The notes below the pieces were generated by a model. The model was not told where the DNA came from. It worked only from the letters and a program-made list of their open reading frames with translations, and searched no databases. Below, in pieces: positions 54,696-64,000 of a DNA stretch of 64,000 nt (its first letter is position 1; each line of letters begins with the position of its first letter). The DNA is from Litorimonas sp. GTDB taxonomy: Bacteria > Pseudomonadota > Alphaproteobacteria > Caulobacterales > Maricaulaceae. Both the position numbers and the translations under genes were made by a program. Where the stretch lies: NCBI GenBank assembly GCA_029936425.1, contig JAPYSU010000012.1, forward strand, positions 1 through 64,000. The letters run 5' to 3'.

Positions 54696-55691
54696 ATGTT
54701 CAAGGCCCGTATCATCTGGATCATAGTAGGAGGACTGCTTCTGGCCGTGGCGCTTGTGGTCATTCTACAGATGCTGGACGTTCTCTCGCGTCTCGAAGGC
54801 GGCGATGCGCAAAACCCTCCGCCTGTAATAGCCGAAACGGCCGACCCGCTTGGACTCGCTCCGACCTTGTTTCAGGATATCAGCGAATATGAACAAAACG
54901 GCGTCAAGAAACTGCGCCTGTCCGGCACGGCTCAGCCCAATACGGTCGTGATTATTTCTAATCGCGGGCAAAGAGAGCGCCAGATAAAATCCGATGCGAA
55001 TGGAAATTGGATGGTGACACTGGACGCCGTGGATGAGCAGCCCATGGTGCTGGAAGCCGTTCTATATACCGACTCTGATGTGACGGTTCGCGGGGATGAA
55101 ACCATTTATCGAATTGTTCTGCCCGAAGCGCCTGAGGAAAACATCGAAACTAACGAAACAGAGAACGAAGAAGACGCCGAGCCCCCTGAAAAAGAACCCA
55201 AGGCCAGACCGACCCTTATCATGGTCAGCGTTCCGGGCGGGCCGACCCGCATTGTGACATCGCCTTTCGGCGGTAGTCCGACAGAAGGGCCTCTTACTAT
55301 GGGGCCAATCGACTATGATGATGCCGGGGGCGTTATATTTTCAGGCACAACCAGTGAAGCCGGCCGCGTCCGTCTTTATGCAGGCGAAGCGGCTATTGGC
55401 GAAACGCGTGTCGGAGCCGGCGGGCGCTGGAATTTCATCGCGGGCCGTATGCTACCAATGGGGGAGTATGATGTAAGGGCCGAACTAATCCGTCCAGACG
55501 CTGAACGCGTACAAGTGACAGTTCCGTTTGAACGCCTTCCACCCGTCGAGATGGATCAGGCCAATATTCCCAGGGTCAGGTTTGAGCCGTTTCGGTGGCA
55601 GATCCGCCGGGCTTTGCTGGGCGGCGGAGCTCAGAACACTGTAATCTTTGCGCCTCGGGAAGCGGCCGCGCTTCTTCCTCCCGAGGAATAA
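54696..55691 (+). CDS. Inner-membrane-anchored Ig-like protein with apparent LysM remnant
   Basis: 331 aa. One N-terminal membrane anchor (IIWIIVGGLLLAVALVVILQ), then two Ig-like beta domains (KKLRLSGTAQPNTVVIISNR with ANGNWMVTLDAVDEQPMVLE; GVIFSGTTSEAGRVRLYAGE with GAGGRWNFIAGRMLPMGEYD) separated by a Glu/Pro-rich linker. The last 40 residues, WQIRRALLGGGAQNTVIFAP, look like the first half of a LysM domain that is then cut off by the end. Related alphaproteobacterial proteins carry a complete LysM there. Probably a periplasmic cell-wall protein; exact role unknown. Confidence 0.75.
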   Translation: MFKARIIWIIVGGLLLAVALVVILQMLDVLSRLEGGDAQNPPPVIAETADPLGLAPTLFQDISEYEQNGVKKLRLSGTAQPNTVVIISNRGQRERQIKSDANGNWMVTLDAVDEQPMVLEAVLYTDSDVTVRGDETIYRIVLPEAPEENIETNETENEEDAEPPEKEPKARPTLIMVSVPGGPTRIVTSPFGGSPTEGPLTMGPIDYDDAGGVIFSGTTSEAGRVRLYAGEAAIGETRVGAGGRWNFIAGRMLPMGEYDVRAELIRPDAERVQVTVPFERLPPVEMDQANIPRVRFEPFRWQIRRALLGGGAQNTVIFAPREAAALLPPEE

Positions 55692-55696
55692 GACCG

Positions 55697-58600
55697 CTAT
55701 TCGGCGGCTTCTGCGGAGGTTTCTGGGCGCAGCCCTGATTTATATCGCTTGTAAATCCGCTCGGCTCTCTCGCTCAATACGCTGGGCGCCGCCAGGAGGA
55801 CGGGCGTGACAACAAGCGTCAGGATAGTCGCAAACCCTAATCCACTGGCCACAACGAAGGAAATGGGCGCCCAGATTTCAGAGGTGCTCGTCCCTCTTGT
55901 ATCCAGTTCGCCCGTGAAAATATTTGCGCCCCAGCCCAGGATAAGCGGCATAAGGCCTACGACGGTGGTCAGAGTCGTGAGAAAGACAGGCCGCAGACGT
56001 TGAGCCGCCGTGCGGACGGCGGCATCGACAGGTTCATAACCGTGCTCTCGAAAGCGCTGATAAGCATCAATCAGAACAATGTTATTATTCACAACGATTC
56101 CGGCCAGAGCGATGACGCCCGTCAGGGTCAGGATCATGGAAATGTACGGATAGAAGATAAGTCCCAAAAGCACGCCGAAAACAGAAAGAATAACGGCCAT
56201 GAGCGTCAGGAACACATGGTAGAAACTATTAAACTGCAGCAGAAGAATAACGCTCATCATGAATAGAATGGCGAGCATAGCGGCGGCCGCGAATTGCCCG
56301 GCTTCGGCGTTTTCTTCCTGTTGTCCCAGGAATTTCCATTTCACATTTGGCGGCAAATCCGCTTCTTCCTCAAACCAGCGCGTGAGCTCTTCGACCTGAA
56401 TATTGGTGGCGTAGCCTGACTGGGTGTTTCCCTGCACGACATAGAAGGGTAGCAAATCCCGGCGTTCGATCTGGTCCTGCCTCTGTTTTGCGACGCGGGT
56501 CACCACGGTCGAAAGTGGCAATGCCCCCGCCGGCGTTTGTATCCGAAGAGTGTCCAAGGCCGAGAGATCTCTTTCAGATGCCGGGTAGCGCAGGCGGATA
56601 TCGACCTCTTCTTCGGCGTCCAAAGGACGATATTGTCCGACAAGGGCGCCTTCGGTTATGAATTGAACGGCGGCGCCAATGCGCCCTATATCCAGACCTA
56701 AGCGCCCCGCTTCTGCCCGATCTACAACAATTTCCCAGTCAACGCCGGGCAAAGGCAAACTGTCTTCGATATCGACAACGCCTTCAATGCTTTCCAGTTT
56801 TTCGCGAACCTGTTTGGTCACTTCGACGAGAGCTTGTTTATCTTCAGTAGAAATCTGAATGCCGATATCTTTCCCGATGGGCGGGCCCTGATCAATAGCG
56901 GTGACTTCGGTAATGACGCCCGGAATGCCCGTGGTGGCGCGTTCCAGATCATTGACGATGTCGGTGACGCTGCGCCGCTCTGCAAAGGGCAGGAGTTCTG
57001 TGTAGACTTTCACGACCGTATCGGAGGGCACATTGGCGGGTCCGGTCAGGGCGCTTCCGCCCCCGCGTCCAATCGCGCCGTCTCCGGCAACCGTGTAAAC
57101 GGACTCGATTCCCGGAATGTCCTTGATCCGGTTTTCAATATCTTTGCCGATGGTCAGCACTTGTTGAGGTGTCGTATTTCCGCGGGCCCGGGCCAGAATA
57201 AAGAGCTGATCGGAGGGGGTCTGAGTAAAAAACTCGACGGGTTTGGGCGGCGGGCCCTGCATGCTGGCGCCAAAGGCAAAAACGATAAGCACCGCCGTTG
57301 CGATCATGCCTCCGAAAACGGCAAGCGGAAACCGCACAAGTTTTTGAATAATTCTAACATAGACGCCTGTAATCCCTGTCAGCTTTCCTGGGTCGCCTTC
57401 GCCAGCGGCCAGAAGCGCGGCGTTTTGATTTTTCTTCTGCTTCGGTCTGAAGCCGATTTTGGCGCCCAATGTCGGAAGAAAAATAAGCGCCATAAGGGTC
57501 GAGGCCGAGAGGACATAAATCATGGTGCGCGGAAAATAGGCCATGAATTTACCCGTGAGCGTATCCCAGAAAAGCAGAGGGAGAAACGCGGCGAGGGTCG
57601 TCGCCGTTGACGACATGATGGGCCAGAACATTCTCTCTCCCGCCATTTTAAACGCCTCGAGCCGCTCGAGCCCTTCATCCATTTTCCGGTCGGCAAATTC
57701 AACAATCACAATGGCGCTATCAACCAGAACTCCGACAGAGAGGATAAGGCCGAAAAGTATCATCATATTGATGGTTTCGCCTTGGATATAGAACAGAGCA
57801 AACGCGATCAGAAAACTGGCCGGTATGGCCCAGCCTACAAAAAGGGCGGAGCGCCAACCCAGGGCCGCAATACAGACGATGAAGACCAGAATAACCGCAT
57901 TGATGATGGAGGCGGAGAGCTCGCTCATCATATCATTGATATAAGTGGAGCGCGACTGGCTATAGGACACGTTTATCGTTTTAGGCCATTCGGGGGCGCT
58001 GCTCACTTCATTGACCAGTTCCTGAACCCTGTCAGACGTGTCCAGAATATTTTCGCCCTGCCGCTTGGAAACTTCGAGCGAGACTGACGTTCGTCCGTTG
58101 AACCGCGCAAAAGTCGAGACATCTTTATACCCCCGCCGCACCTCGGCAATATCGCCAAGTTTGATAATCGCGCCGCTCTCATTACGCCGGATAACCAGCT
58201 CGCTCATATCCTCTGGATTTTCAATCAGCCCCGGTATTTTGACATTGAATTTACCGCTCTCAGACTCGAGCGCCCCAGCCGGAACCAGCGCATTATTCTG
58301 TCCGACAGCGGCGGATATTTCGTCATAGGTTATGCCGAGACTTTCAATCCGCGCGGGATCCAGAACGGCTTCGAGAACATCGGTCCGCTCCCCGGAAATC
58401 TTGGCTTCCAGAACGGACGGCAGGCTTTCGAGCCGCCTTTGCAGGTCTTTGGCACGTTTTTGCAGTTCACGCTCCGGTGCATCACCCCAGAGATTGACAG
58501 TCAGAATGGGGAGGGAGGACGTGCTGACTTCTTCGACCACAGGTTCACGGGCCTCCTGCGGAAATTCGGCGCGCGCGCGATCGACTTTTTCCAGCACGTC

Positions 58601-58990
58601 AGCCATGGCCTGATCCTGGTCAAAGCTGGCCTCGAACTCCATCACGACATAGGCCACATTCGTTGACGCAATGCCGTTCATCTCCTTGAGGCCGTCAACG
58701 GATTTCAGCTCTGTTTCCAAGGGACGAATGAGCAAACGCTCTGCATCCTCGGGCGAAATCCCCGGAAGGACGACCTGCACATTAATAAAGGGAACGGGGA
58801 TGTCCGGCTCTGCGTCTAGCGGCAATCGGCTCATGGCGAGCATGCCGCCGATAACGGCAAACAACATGATGCCGAGTGTCATCCGCCAATTGCGAATGGA
58901 AAACCCGACGATACCGGCAAGGCCCTTAGCGCTAGGCGGCATGCCGTCCTTACGCGGAGCGGCGCCGAGATCGTCCGGGTCTGCGCTCAT
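55697..58990 (-). CDS. RND efflux transporter, inner-membrane permease (HAE-like)
   Basis: 1097 aa. Twelve membrane helices with two large periplasmic loops, typical AcrB/MdtC-like order. N-terminal RNWRMTLGIMLFAVIGGMLA; helix 4 GVLVDSAIVIVEFADRKM keeps the first of the two proton-relay Asp but has Ser at the second; helix 10 GIVVNNNIVLIDAYQRFR has Asn where AcrB has Lys. These substitutions occur in other HAE-type subfamilies. Start overlaps the adaptor stop by ATGA. The cargo cannot be read from sequence. No outer-membrane factor is in the window. Confidence 0.93.
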   Translation of the reverse strand: MSADPDDLGAAPRKDGMPPSAKGLAGIVGFSIRNWRMTLGIMLFAVIGGMLAMSRLPLDAEPDIPVPFINVQVVLPGISPEDAERLLIRPLETELKSVDGLKEMNGIASTNVAYVVMEFEASFDQDQAMADVLEKVDRARAEFPQEAREPVVEEVSTSSLPILTVNLWGDAPERELQKRAKDLQRRLESLPSVLEAKISGERTDVLEAVLDPARIESLGITYDEISAAVGQNNALVPAGALESESGKFNVKIPGLIENPEDMSELVIRRNESGAIIKLGDIAEVRRGYKDVSTFARFNGRTSVSLEVSKRQGENILDTSDRVQELVNEVSSAPEWPKTINVSYSQSRSTYINDMMSELSASIINAVILVFIVCIAALGWRSALFVGWAIPASFLIAFALFYIQGETINMMILFGLILSVGVLVDSAIVIVEFADRKMDEGLERLEAFKMAGERMFWPIMSSTATTLAAFLPLLFWDTLTGKFMAYFPRTMIYVLSASTLMALIFLPTLGAKIGFRPKQKKNQNAALLAAGEGDPGKLTGITGVYVRIIQKLVRFPLAVFGGMIATAVLIVFAFGASMQGPPPKPVEFFTQTPSDQLFILARARGNTTPQQVLTIGKDIENRIKDIPGIESVYTVAGDGAIGRGGGSALTGPANVPSDTVVKVYTELLPFAERRSVTDIVNDLERATTGIPGVITEVTAIDQGPPIGKDIGIQISTEDKQALVEVTKQVREKLESIEGVVDIEDSLPLPGVDWEIVVDRAEAGRLGLDIGRIGAAVQFITEGALVGQYRPLDAEEEVDIRLRYPASERDLSALDTLRIQTPAGALPLSTVVTRVAKQRQDQIERRDLLPFYVVQGNTQSGYATNIQVEELTRWFEEEADLPPNVKWKFLGQQEENAEAGQFAAAAMLAILFMMSVILLLQFNSFYHVFLTLMAVILSVFGVLLGLIFYPYISMILTLTGVIALAGIVVNNNIVLIDAYQRFREHGYEPVDAAVRTAAQRLRPVFLTTLTTVVGLMPLILGWGANIFTGELDTRGTSTSEIWAPISFVVASGLGFATILTLVVTPVLLAAPSVLSERAERIYKRYKSGLRPETSAEAAE

Positions 58991-60081
58991 TGAACGGCTG
59001 CCGCGTTATAATTAGCATCCGTTTCAACGGTTTGCCCGACGGCGACATAATCCTGTCCTTCGGTTATGATGCGGGTCTGATCAGGAAGGCCGGTGACCCA
59101 TGCGCCGTCATTGGTTTCGTCAATCACGTCGACTTTGGCAAAACGGACCATATCGTCTCTGTCGACATATCGCACGCCCACTGTTCCGTCATCGTCAAGG
59201 GTGAGGATATTGGAGGGAATACGCTGAGCCGTCGTCTTGCCGGCTGTGATCTGCACAGTGGCCGTAACCCCCGCTTTGAGTTTGTAATCGGCATTGGGAA
59301 CAAGGATTTCGGTCCGGAAAGTGCGGGTGGCGGTATCGGATTTGGCTTCGATAAAGTCTATTTTGCCCTCAACTGTTTCGCCCGTTGCCAATTTGATTGT
59401 GGCCGTTTCGCCGGAATTGACCAGACCGACCTGTTTCTCGGTCAGTTGAACGATTACTTTCAGCGGAGAGAGATCAACAATCAGGCCGCAAGGCTGACCC
59501 GGTGACAGATAATCGCCGACCTGGGCCAATTGCTCTTCCCAGACGCCTTCGAAGGGCGCGCGGATATTCACATTATCCAGTTCGATTTCGGCTTGTTTGA
59601 GCGACGCTTTCGCGCCGTCCAGCTGGGCTTCGAAACCGATAACCCGCGTTTCGGATTGAAAGCCTTTTTCGGCCAGGATCCGGGCGCCGCGGACGTCATT
59701 TTCAATGGATCTCAGATTGGCGCGGGCCTGATCGACCATGGCGGCGCGGGCGTCGATATCCTGACGGCAGACGAGCGCGCCCGTTTTGACAATTCGGCCT
59801 TCAGAGGCCGGGACAGATGTCACGAGGCCGGACGTCTGGGCTTTCACCGTGACCTCGCGGGCGCTCTCGGTCTGGCCGTAAAGCTCCAGGATGTTTTGAT
59901 GCGGCTCGGCGGTAATGGATTTGACCTGAACGGTCGGTACCCGCGTCTGGGCTTCGCTTTGAATTTCGGCTTGTGTTTTCCCGATTGCCGGAGGGCCTTC
60001 ATTGAGATTGTTCACGATAAACCAGATGATTATCAGGCCGAACAGCCCCCCGGCTATCAGAAATGATTTATTCAGTTTCAT
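58987..60081 (-). CDS. RND efflux periplasmic adaptor (HlyD/MFP family)
   Basis: 364 aa. N-terminal membrane anchor (SFLIAGGLFGLIIIWFIVNN), lipoyl-like barrel halves around a coiled hairpin: LYGQTESAREVTVKAQTSGL and ARANLRSIENDVRGARIL, IRAPFEGVWEEQLAQVGDYL; beta-barrel at the C-terminal half with LKVIVQLTEKQVGLVNSGET. Carries substrate-channel assembly between the RND permease and an outer-membrane pore. First gene of a two-gene operon with the permease. Confidence 0.92.
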   Translation of the reverse strand: MKLNKSFLIAGGLFGLIIIWFIVNNLNEGPPAIGKTQAEIQSEAQTRVPTVQVKSITAEPHQNILELYGQTESAREVTVKAQTSGLVTSVPASEGRIVKTGALVCRQDIDARAAMVDQARANLRSIENDVRGARILAEKGFQSETRVIGFEAQLDGAKASLKQAEIELDNVNIRAPFEGVWEEQLAQVGDYLSPGQPCGLIVDLSPLKVIVQLTEKQVGLVNSGETATIKLATGETVEGKIDFIEAKSDTATRTFRTEILVPNADYKLKAGVTATVQITAGKTTAQRIPSNILTLDDDGTVGVRYVDRDDMVRFAKVDVIDETNDGAWVTGLPDQTRIITEGQDYVAVGQTVETDANYNAAAVQ

Positions 60082-60313
60082 GGCTTTTTTACGCCTTTGC
60101 GGGTCTGACAGTTTTACCTATCCCTTTTGAGCGGTGCATAGAGTAAAATTTTCCGTATTTCTAATGATAATCCTGCAAAGCTGGGGTGCGAAACTGCATA
60201 TGGCTAGGTTTTTTGCAAAATCCTCTCTGGGATTGGACTAAATCAGACTTGCCTTTGCTGTATGGCTTAGTAACGTAAACGTTTTACAGATTAAGACTGA
60301 CCGGGGGTTAGGT
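60082..60313 (+). promoter_or_regulatory. pccB upstream region with TTTTGCAAAA
   Basis: 232 nt between divergent genes. A perfect 10-bp palindrome TTTTGCAAAA sits at 60211-60220, about 95 nt before the pccB start; further TGCAAA (60174-60179) and TGCGAAA (60187-60193) copies precede it. PccR, a short-chain acyl-CoA regulator known in Rhodobacter, binds TTTGCAAA elements at pccB; this is my basis for reading it as its site. The published arrangement uses two close copies, here only one is perfect. Confidence 0.5.
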
Positions 60314-61846
60314 TTGAGCGATATTCTACAACAGCTGACGGCGAGACGCGCCGAAGCTAAAATGGGCGGGGGCCAGGCCCGCATTGACGCGCAACACGCC
60401 AAAGGCAAGCTGACCGCCAGGGAGCGGCTCGAGCTTTTACTGGATCCGGAGAGTTTCGAAGAGTTTGACATGTTCGTCAAACACCGCTCCACTGATTTCG
60501 GGATGGAGAAAAAACACATTCCGGGAGACGGCGTTGTCACCGGATGGGGGACAATTAACGGCCGCAAGACGTTCGTCTTTGCACAGGACTTTACTGTTTT
60601 TGGCGGATCGCTCTCCGAGACCCACGCCCAGAAAATCTGCAAAGTGCAGGAAATGGCGATGAAGCAGGGCGCGCCGATTATCGGCCTGCAGGATTCAGGC
60701 GGCGCCCGTATCCAGGAAGGCGTGGCTGCGTTGACCGGTTATACTTCCGTTTTCCAGAATAATATCATGGCCAGCGGCGTCGTGCCGCAAATCTCCGTCA
60801 TTATGGGCCCGAGCGCAGGCGGCGCGGTATATTCTCCGGCGCTGACCGATTTCATCTTCATGGTGCGCGACAGCTCTTACATGTTCCTGACCGGCCCTGA
60901 CGTTCTGAAAACGGTTACCAACGAAGTCGTAACGTCCGAAGAGCTTGGCGGCGCGAAAACCCACACAACAAAATCCTCTGTCGCGGACGGCGCGTTTGAC
61001 AATGATATGGAAGCGCTGGCGGAAATCCGCCGCCTGTTCGACTTCCTGCCGCTTAATAATCGCGACCGCTCTCCGGTGCGGCCTTTCTATGACAGGCATG
61101 ACCGCATAGACGAGAGCCTGGATACGCTCGTCCCGGACAATCCGAATATCCCTTACGACATGCACGAGCTGGTGCGGAAAGTGGCCGATGAAGGCGATTT
61201 CTTTGAAATCCAGCGCGACTTTGCCAAAAATATCCTCTGCGGTTTTGTCCGCATCGAAGGTCAAACCGTCGGCGTGGTCGCCAACCAGCCCATGGTCCTC
61301 GCGGGCTGTCTCGATTCGGACGCGTCCCGCAAAGCGGCGCGGTTTATCCGCTTCTGTGACTGTTTCGAAATTCCGATTCTGACCCTCGTCGATGTGCCGG
61401 GCTTTCTCCCGGGAACGAGCCAGGAATTTGGCGGCGTTATCAAACACGGCGCGAAACTGCTTTACGCTTACGGTGAAGCGACCGTGCCGAAAGTCACTGT
61501 CATCACGCGCAAAGCCTATGGCGGCGCCTATTGCGTCATGGCCCCGAAAAACCTGCGCGGCGATCTGAACTATGCCTGGCCAACCGCGCAGATCGCCGTG
61601 ATGGGTGCCAAGGGCGCGGTGGAAATCCTCCACCGCAAAGATCTCGGCGACGCCGATAAAATCGCCAAGCATACCGCCGATTACGAAGAGATGTTTCTGT
61701 CGCCGTTCAGGGCCGCCGAACGCGGCTATATCGACGAGGTCATCCAGCCCCGCAGCACCCGCAAACGCGTCAGCCGCGCCCTCGCTCTGCTCAAGGATAA
61801 AAAGCTCGATAATCCGTGGAAAAAACACGGGAATTTGCCTCTTTAA
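60314..61846 (+). CDS. pccB: Propionyl-CoA carboxylase, carboxyltransferase (beta) subunit
   Basis: 510 aa, starting at TTG 60314, which gives [20 protein letters not shown], the usual N-terminus. Biotin carboxyltransferase of PccAB: transfers CO2 from carboxybiotin to propionyl-CoA, making methylmalonyl-Co[39 protein letters not shown] (acyl-CoA oxyanion region), [20 protein letters not shown] and [17 protein letters not shown] are clear. Separated from pccA by a DUF4393-like gene. Confidence 0.96.
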   Translation: MSDILQQLTARRAEAKMGGGQARIDAQHAKGKLTARERLELLLDPESFEEFDMFVKHRSTDFGMEKKHIPGDGVVTGWGTINGRKTFVFAQDFTVFGGSLSETHAQKICKVQEMAMKQGAPIIGLQDSGGARIQEGVAALTGYTSVFQNNIMASGVVPQISVIMGPSAGGAVYSPALTDFIFMVRDSSYMFLTGPDVLKTVTNEVVTSEELGGAKTHTTKSSVADGAFDNDMEALAEIRRLFDFLPLNNRDRSPVRPFYDRHDRIDESLDTLVPDNPNIPYDMHELVRKVADEGDFFEIQRDFAKNILCGFVRIEGQTVGVVANQPMVLAGCLDSDASRKAARFIRFCDCFEIPILTLVDVPGFLPGTSQEFGGVIKHGAKLLYAYGEATVPKVTVITRKAYGGAYCVMAPKNLRGDLNYAWPTAQIAVMGAKGAVEILHRKDLGDADKIAKHTADYEEMFLSPFRAAERGYIDEVIQPRSTRKRVSRALALLKDKKLDNPWKKHGNLPL

Positions 61847-61865
61847 TGAGAATTGGTCCCTCATA

Positions 61866-61941
61866 CGTCATCCTCAGGCATGACCCGCGGATGCATCTCT
61901 CACCGCTGAAACGGGCCCTCGGGACAAGCCTGAGGGTGACG
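61866..61941. repeat. Imperfect palindrome between pccB and the DUF4393-like gene
   Basis: CGTCATCCTCAGGC (61866-61879) faces GCCTGAGGGTGACG (61928-61941) with one mismatch, and CCGCGG and GGGCCC-type pieces lie inside. It resembles common alphaproteobacterial intergenic repeats (GTCATCCTCGGGC-type), and could act as a terminator for pccB or be a mobile repeat. Confidence 0.6.
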
Positions 61942-61976
61942 GGTGATGTTTTGAGAAGGTTTGAGGACTTCGCGTT

Positions 61977-62852
61977 GTGAGCAATGAAAAGGACGAAATC
62001 GAAGTATCTGTCGGCAACAAAGGTGTTGCCTTAAAATCAAAAGGTGGGGGTGCGGCACGTCTAGGACATAGCGTTGCAGACGCCTTGCGTTTCTTTACTA
62101 GTCCGATGGGGTTGGCGGCGGATGAGGTTGATAGAATTCGTATTCACCGCCAAATTGTGTTCGAACAAACAATTTTAAAGGCGCACGGACTCGCCATCGA
62201 ACGAGGAGTTGAAGCGTCAGGAACACCGATGAAATTCCTAGCCCAATGGGGTGAAGCCGCGTCGCTTGAAGACTTCGATGATCCTGAAAATTTGTCTGAC
62301 TACTACGCGGCTTTGCTGGTCTCGGAGGCTGATGGTGTCGAGCCAAATTCTTTAATTTATGTCGACATACTCAAAAAACTCAATAAAATTCATGTTCAGT
62401 TTTTAAGCCGACTGCTTGGAGAAAAATTTCCTTCTGCAGTGGGCAATCCTTCGATTATCTTTAGCCCCCGGCAAATTGAGAGTTTGCTTCGAAAGCCGTT
62501 CGAAGAAATTCCTCCTAACGTGTTTCTTAAAAATCTTCCTGAAGATGAAATAAGAGAAACAATAGATGAAGTTAATTTAATTCCTGGTGTTGAATTGCTG
62601 ATGGTTTCCAATCGCCCGAAAATTCAGATAAGCTCCTACGAGGCCCCTTTCTTTGAATGGATAAGGGAAGAGGATGCTGATTGCGAAGGTGACGTACCTG
62701 ACTTAATCTTCAATTCATTGGCCGCACTAAATTTAGTAGAGCGGCGTTCTGGATCAGTTGAGATGTTTTCAGACCATTTTCTAAGATATACAGCGTCCAT
62801 CCTTACGCCATTAGGATGGGACTTTCTCCGAGCATGTAGTACAGACATATGA
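61977..62852 (+). CDS. DUF4393/Abi-alpha-like protein
   Basis: 291 aa, GTG start with GAGGA about 10 nt upstream. The middle resembles DUF4393 (Abi-alpha), proteins tied to abortive infection: [60 protein letters not shown]. No membrane segment or enzyme motif seen. It is clearly AT-richer than pccB and pccA around it. Its TGA overlaps the pccA ATG (ATGA at 62849-62852), so it is translated on the same mRNA. The role may be defence or unrelated; family call is from memory, at moderate confidence. Confidence 0.7.
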   Translation: MSNEKDEIEVSVGNKGVALKSKGGGAARLGHSVADALRFFTSPMGLAADEVDRIRIHRQIVFEQTILKAHGLAIERGVEASGTPMKFLAQWGEAASLEDFDDPENLSDYYAALLVSEADGVEPNSLIYVDILKKLNKIHVQFLSRLLGEKFPSAVGNPSIIFSPRQIESLLRKPFEEIPPNVFLKNLPEDEIRETIDEVNLIPGVELLMVSNRPKIQISSYEAPFFEWIREEDADCEGDVPDLIFNSLAALNLVERRSGSVEMFSDHFLRYTASILTPLGWDFLRACSTDI

Positions 62853-64000
62853 CAAATAAAATCAAAAAAATACTTATAGCGAACCGGGGCGAGATTGCTT
62901 GCCGCGTGATTAAAACGGCCAAGCGGCTCGGCATTGAAACAGTGGCGGTTTATTCCGACGCCGATAAAAATGGCCTGCATGTGTCGATGGCGGATGAAGC
63001 CATTCATATCGGCCCGCCGCAAGCCAATCAGTCCTATCTGGTGATGGATAAAATCATCAAGGCGATAGAGGACAGCGGCGCGGACGCCGTCCATCCCGGC
63101 TATGGTTTCCTGTCGGAAAACCCGGAATTTGCCAAGTTACTGGCCAAGAAAAACATCACCTTTATCGGCCCGAACCCGCACGCCATTCAGGCCATGGGGG
63201 ATAAAATCACGTCGAAAAAACTGGCGAAAGAAGCGGGCGTATCCTGCGTGCCGGGTCATATGGGCCTGATCGAAGACGCCGAAGAGGCCGTCAAAATCTC
63301 GCAAAAGGTCGGCTATCCCGTTATGATCAAGGCGTCGGCCGGCGGCGGCGGGAAAGGCATGCGCATCGCCTATAATGACGAAGAAGCCCGCGAAGGATTC
63401 CAGTCCTCCAAAAACGAAGCCGCAAGCAGCTTTGGCGATGACCGTATCTTTATCGAAAAATTTGTCGAAGAACCCCGCCATATTGAAATTCAGGTGCTGG
63501 GCGACAAGCACGGCAATGTGATTTATCTCGGCGAGCGCGAATGCTCCATTCAGCGCCGAAACCAGAAAGTCATCGAAGAGGCGCCGTCGCCTTTCCTCGA
63601 CGAAAAAACGCGCGCCGCCATGGGCGCGGAATCCGTCGCGCTGGCCAAAGCCGTGGATTACGATTCTGCCGGCACGGTCGAGTTCATCGTCGACAAGCAC
63701 AAGAACTTCTACTTCCTCGAAATGAATACGCGCTTGCAGGTGGAACATCCCGTCACGGAATTAATTACCGGCGTTGATCTGGTGGAGCAAATGATCCGCT
63801 CCGCGCAGGGCGAAGAACTCAACATGACGCAGGACGATGTCAAACTAAATGGCTGGGCCATTGAAAGTCGGATTTACGCCGAAGACCCCTTCCGCAACTT
63901 CCTGCCCTCTATCGGCCGCCTGACCCGCTACCGCCCGCCGATTGAGGGGACGAAAGAAAACGGCGCCATTATCCGTAACGATACCGGCGTTTTCGAAGGC
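62849..64000 (+). CDS. pccA: Propionyl-CoA carboxylase, biotin carboxylase (alpha) subunit, N-terminal part
   Basis: 384 codons to the window end, no stop yet. ATG at 62849 overlaps the upstream stop. Biotin-carboxylase domain: [20 protein letters not shown] at the start, [23 protein letters not shown]-grasp glycine loop [20 protein letters not shown] (about residues 157-176), [40 protein letters not shown]. It carboxylates biotin with ATP and bicarbonate; the biotin-carrier part would lie beyond the window. Works with PccB. Confidence 0.95.
   Translation, partial: MTNKIKKILIANRGEIACRVIKTAKRLGIETVAVYSDADKNGLHVSMADEAIHIGPPQANQSYLVMDKIIKAIEDSGADAVHPGYGFLSENPEFAKLLAKKNITFIGPNPHAIQAMGDKITSKKLAKEAGVSCVPGHMGLIEDAEEAVKISQKVGYPVMIKASAGGGGKGMRIAYNDEEAREGFQSSKNEAASSFGDDRIFIEKFVEEPRHIEIQVLGDKHGNVIYLGERECSIQRRNQKVIEEAPSPFLDEKTRAAMGAESVALAKAVDYDSAGTVEFIVDKHKNFYFLEMNTRLQVEHPVTELITGVDLVEQMIRSAQGEELNMTQDDVKLNGWAIESRIYAEDPFRNFLPSIGRLTRYRPPIEGTKENGAIIRNDTGVFEG

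Noticed and set aside
60695..61864. 389-residue minus-strand frame opposite pccB
   Set aside because: It is a GC-driven shadow of a well-conserved gene and shows no recognisable protein features.
63137..63748. 203-residue minus-strand frame opposite pccA
   Set aside because: The plus strand here is the conserved biotin carboxylase domain, so the antisense frame is a shadow.

Overview
The window is chromosomal DNA of an alphaproteobacterium. The clearest sign is the complete S10-spc-alpha ribosomal protein operon in its alphaproteobacterial form: adk lies between secY and rpsM, there is no rpmJ, and S14 is the zinc-free type. Divergent but recognisable alphaproteobacterial families elsewhere (ChrR-like anti-sigma, PccB/PccA with a PccR-like site, DUF885 Tat lipoprotein) agree. 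A marine, stalked or budding lineage such as Hyphomonadaceae/Maricaulales or a relative is my guess, from gene content and style only.

Layout. 1-15 kb: end of tuf, then rpsJ-rplCDWB-rpsS-rplV-rpsC-rplP-rpmC-rpsQ-rplNXE-rpsNH-rplFR-rpsE-rpmD-rplO-secY-adk-rpsM-rpsK-rpoA-rplQ, all on the plus strand and closed by an intrinsic terminator. L3, L22 and L15 carry long charged C-terminal tails, and L15 is fused to an extra C-terminal domain that looks like DUF2853. 15-32 kb: an AT-richer, surface-directed region with two tandem DUF547 proteins, two secreted proteins of unknown role, a 1036-residue fusion of a permease with VCBS/FG-GAP and ASPIC/UnbV domains, two translationally coupled Sel1-repeat proteins, and a giant (about 2566 aa) repeat protein ending in an outer-membrane beta-barrel. 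32-39 kb: a glycan cluster with a methyltransferase, WecE-like aminotransferase, JmjC/cupin-like protein, WecD-like acetyltransferase, GtrA, GtrB-like glycosyltransferase and a polytopic GT-C-like protein. WecE plus WecD chemistry suggests a dTDP-Fuc4NAc-type sugar, and GtrA/GtrB plus the membrane protein suggests lipid-linked sugar transfer across the inner membrane.

39-64 kb returns to housekeeping content: a CAU tRNA, glpK, a sterol-desaturase-type hydroxylase, a rhodanese coupled to uvrB, an ECF sigma factor with a ChrR-like partner whose N-terminal zinc ligands are all replaced, a DUF885 Tat lipoprotein, a divergent PEP-carboxylase homologue, gap with an operator-like palindrome inside its promoter, an FAD amine oxidoreductase, free-Met-sulfoxide reductase, a LOG-family protein, an inner-membrane-anchored Ig-like protein, an RND efflux pair, and pccB - DUF4393/Abi-alpha-like gene - pccA (cut by the window end).

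The observations most worth following are the L15-DUF2853 fusion, the permease-VCBS-UnbV fusion, the ChrR-like protein without its zinc finger, the PEPC homologue with altered active-site loops, the JmjC-like protein with HCA instead of HxD, and the Abi-alpha-like gene coupled into the propionyl-CoA carboxylase operon. All family names come from reading the translations; no database search was run.
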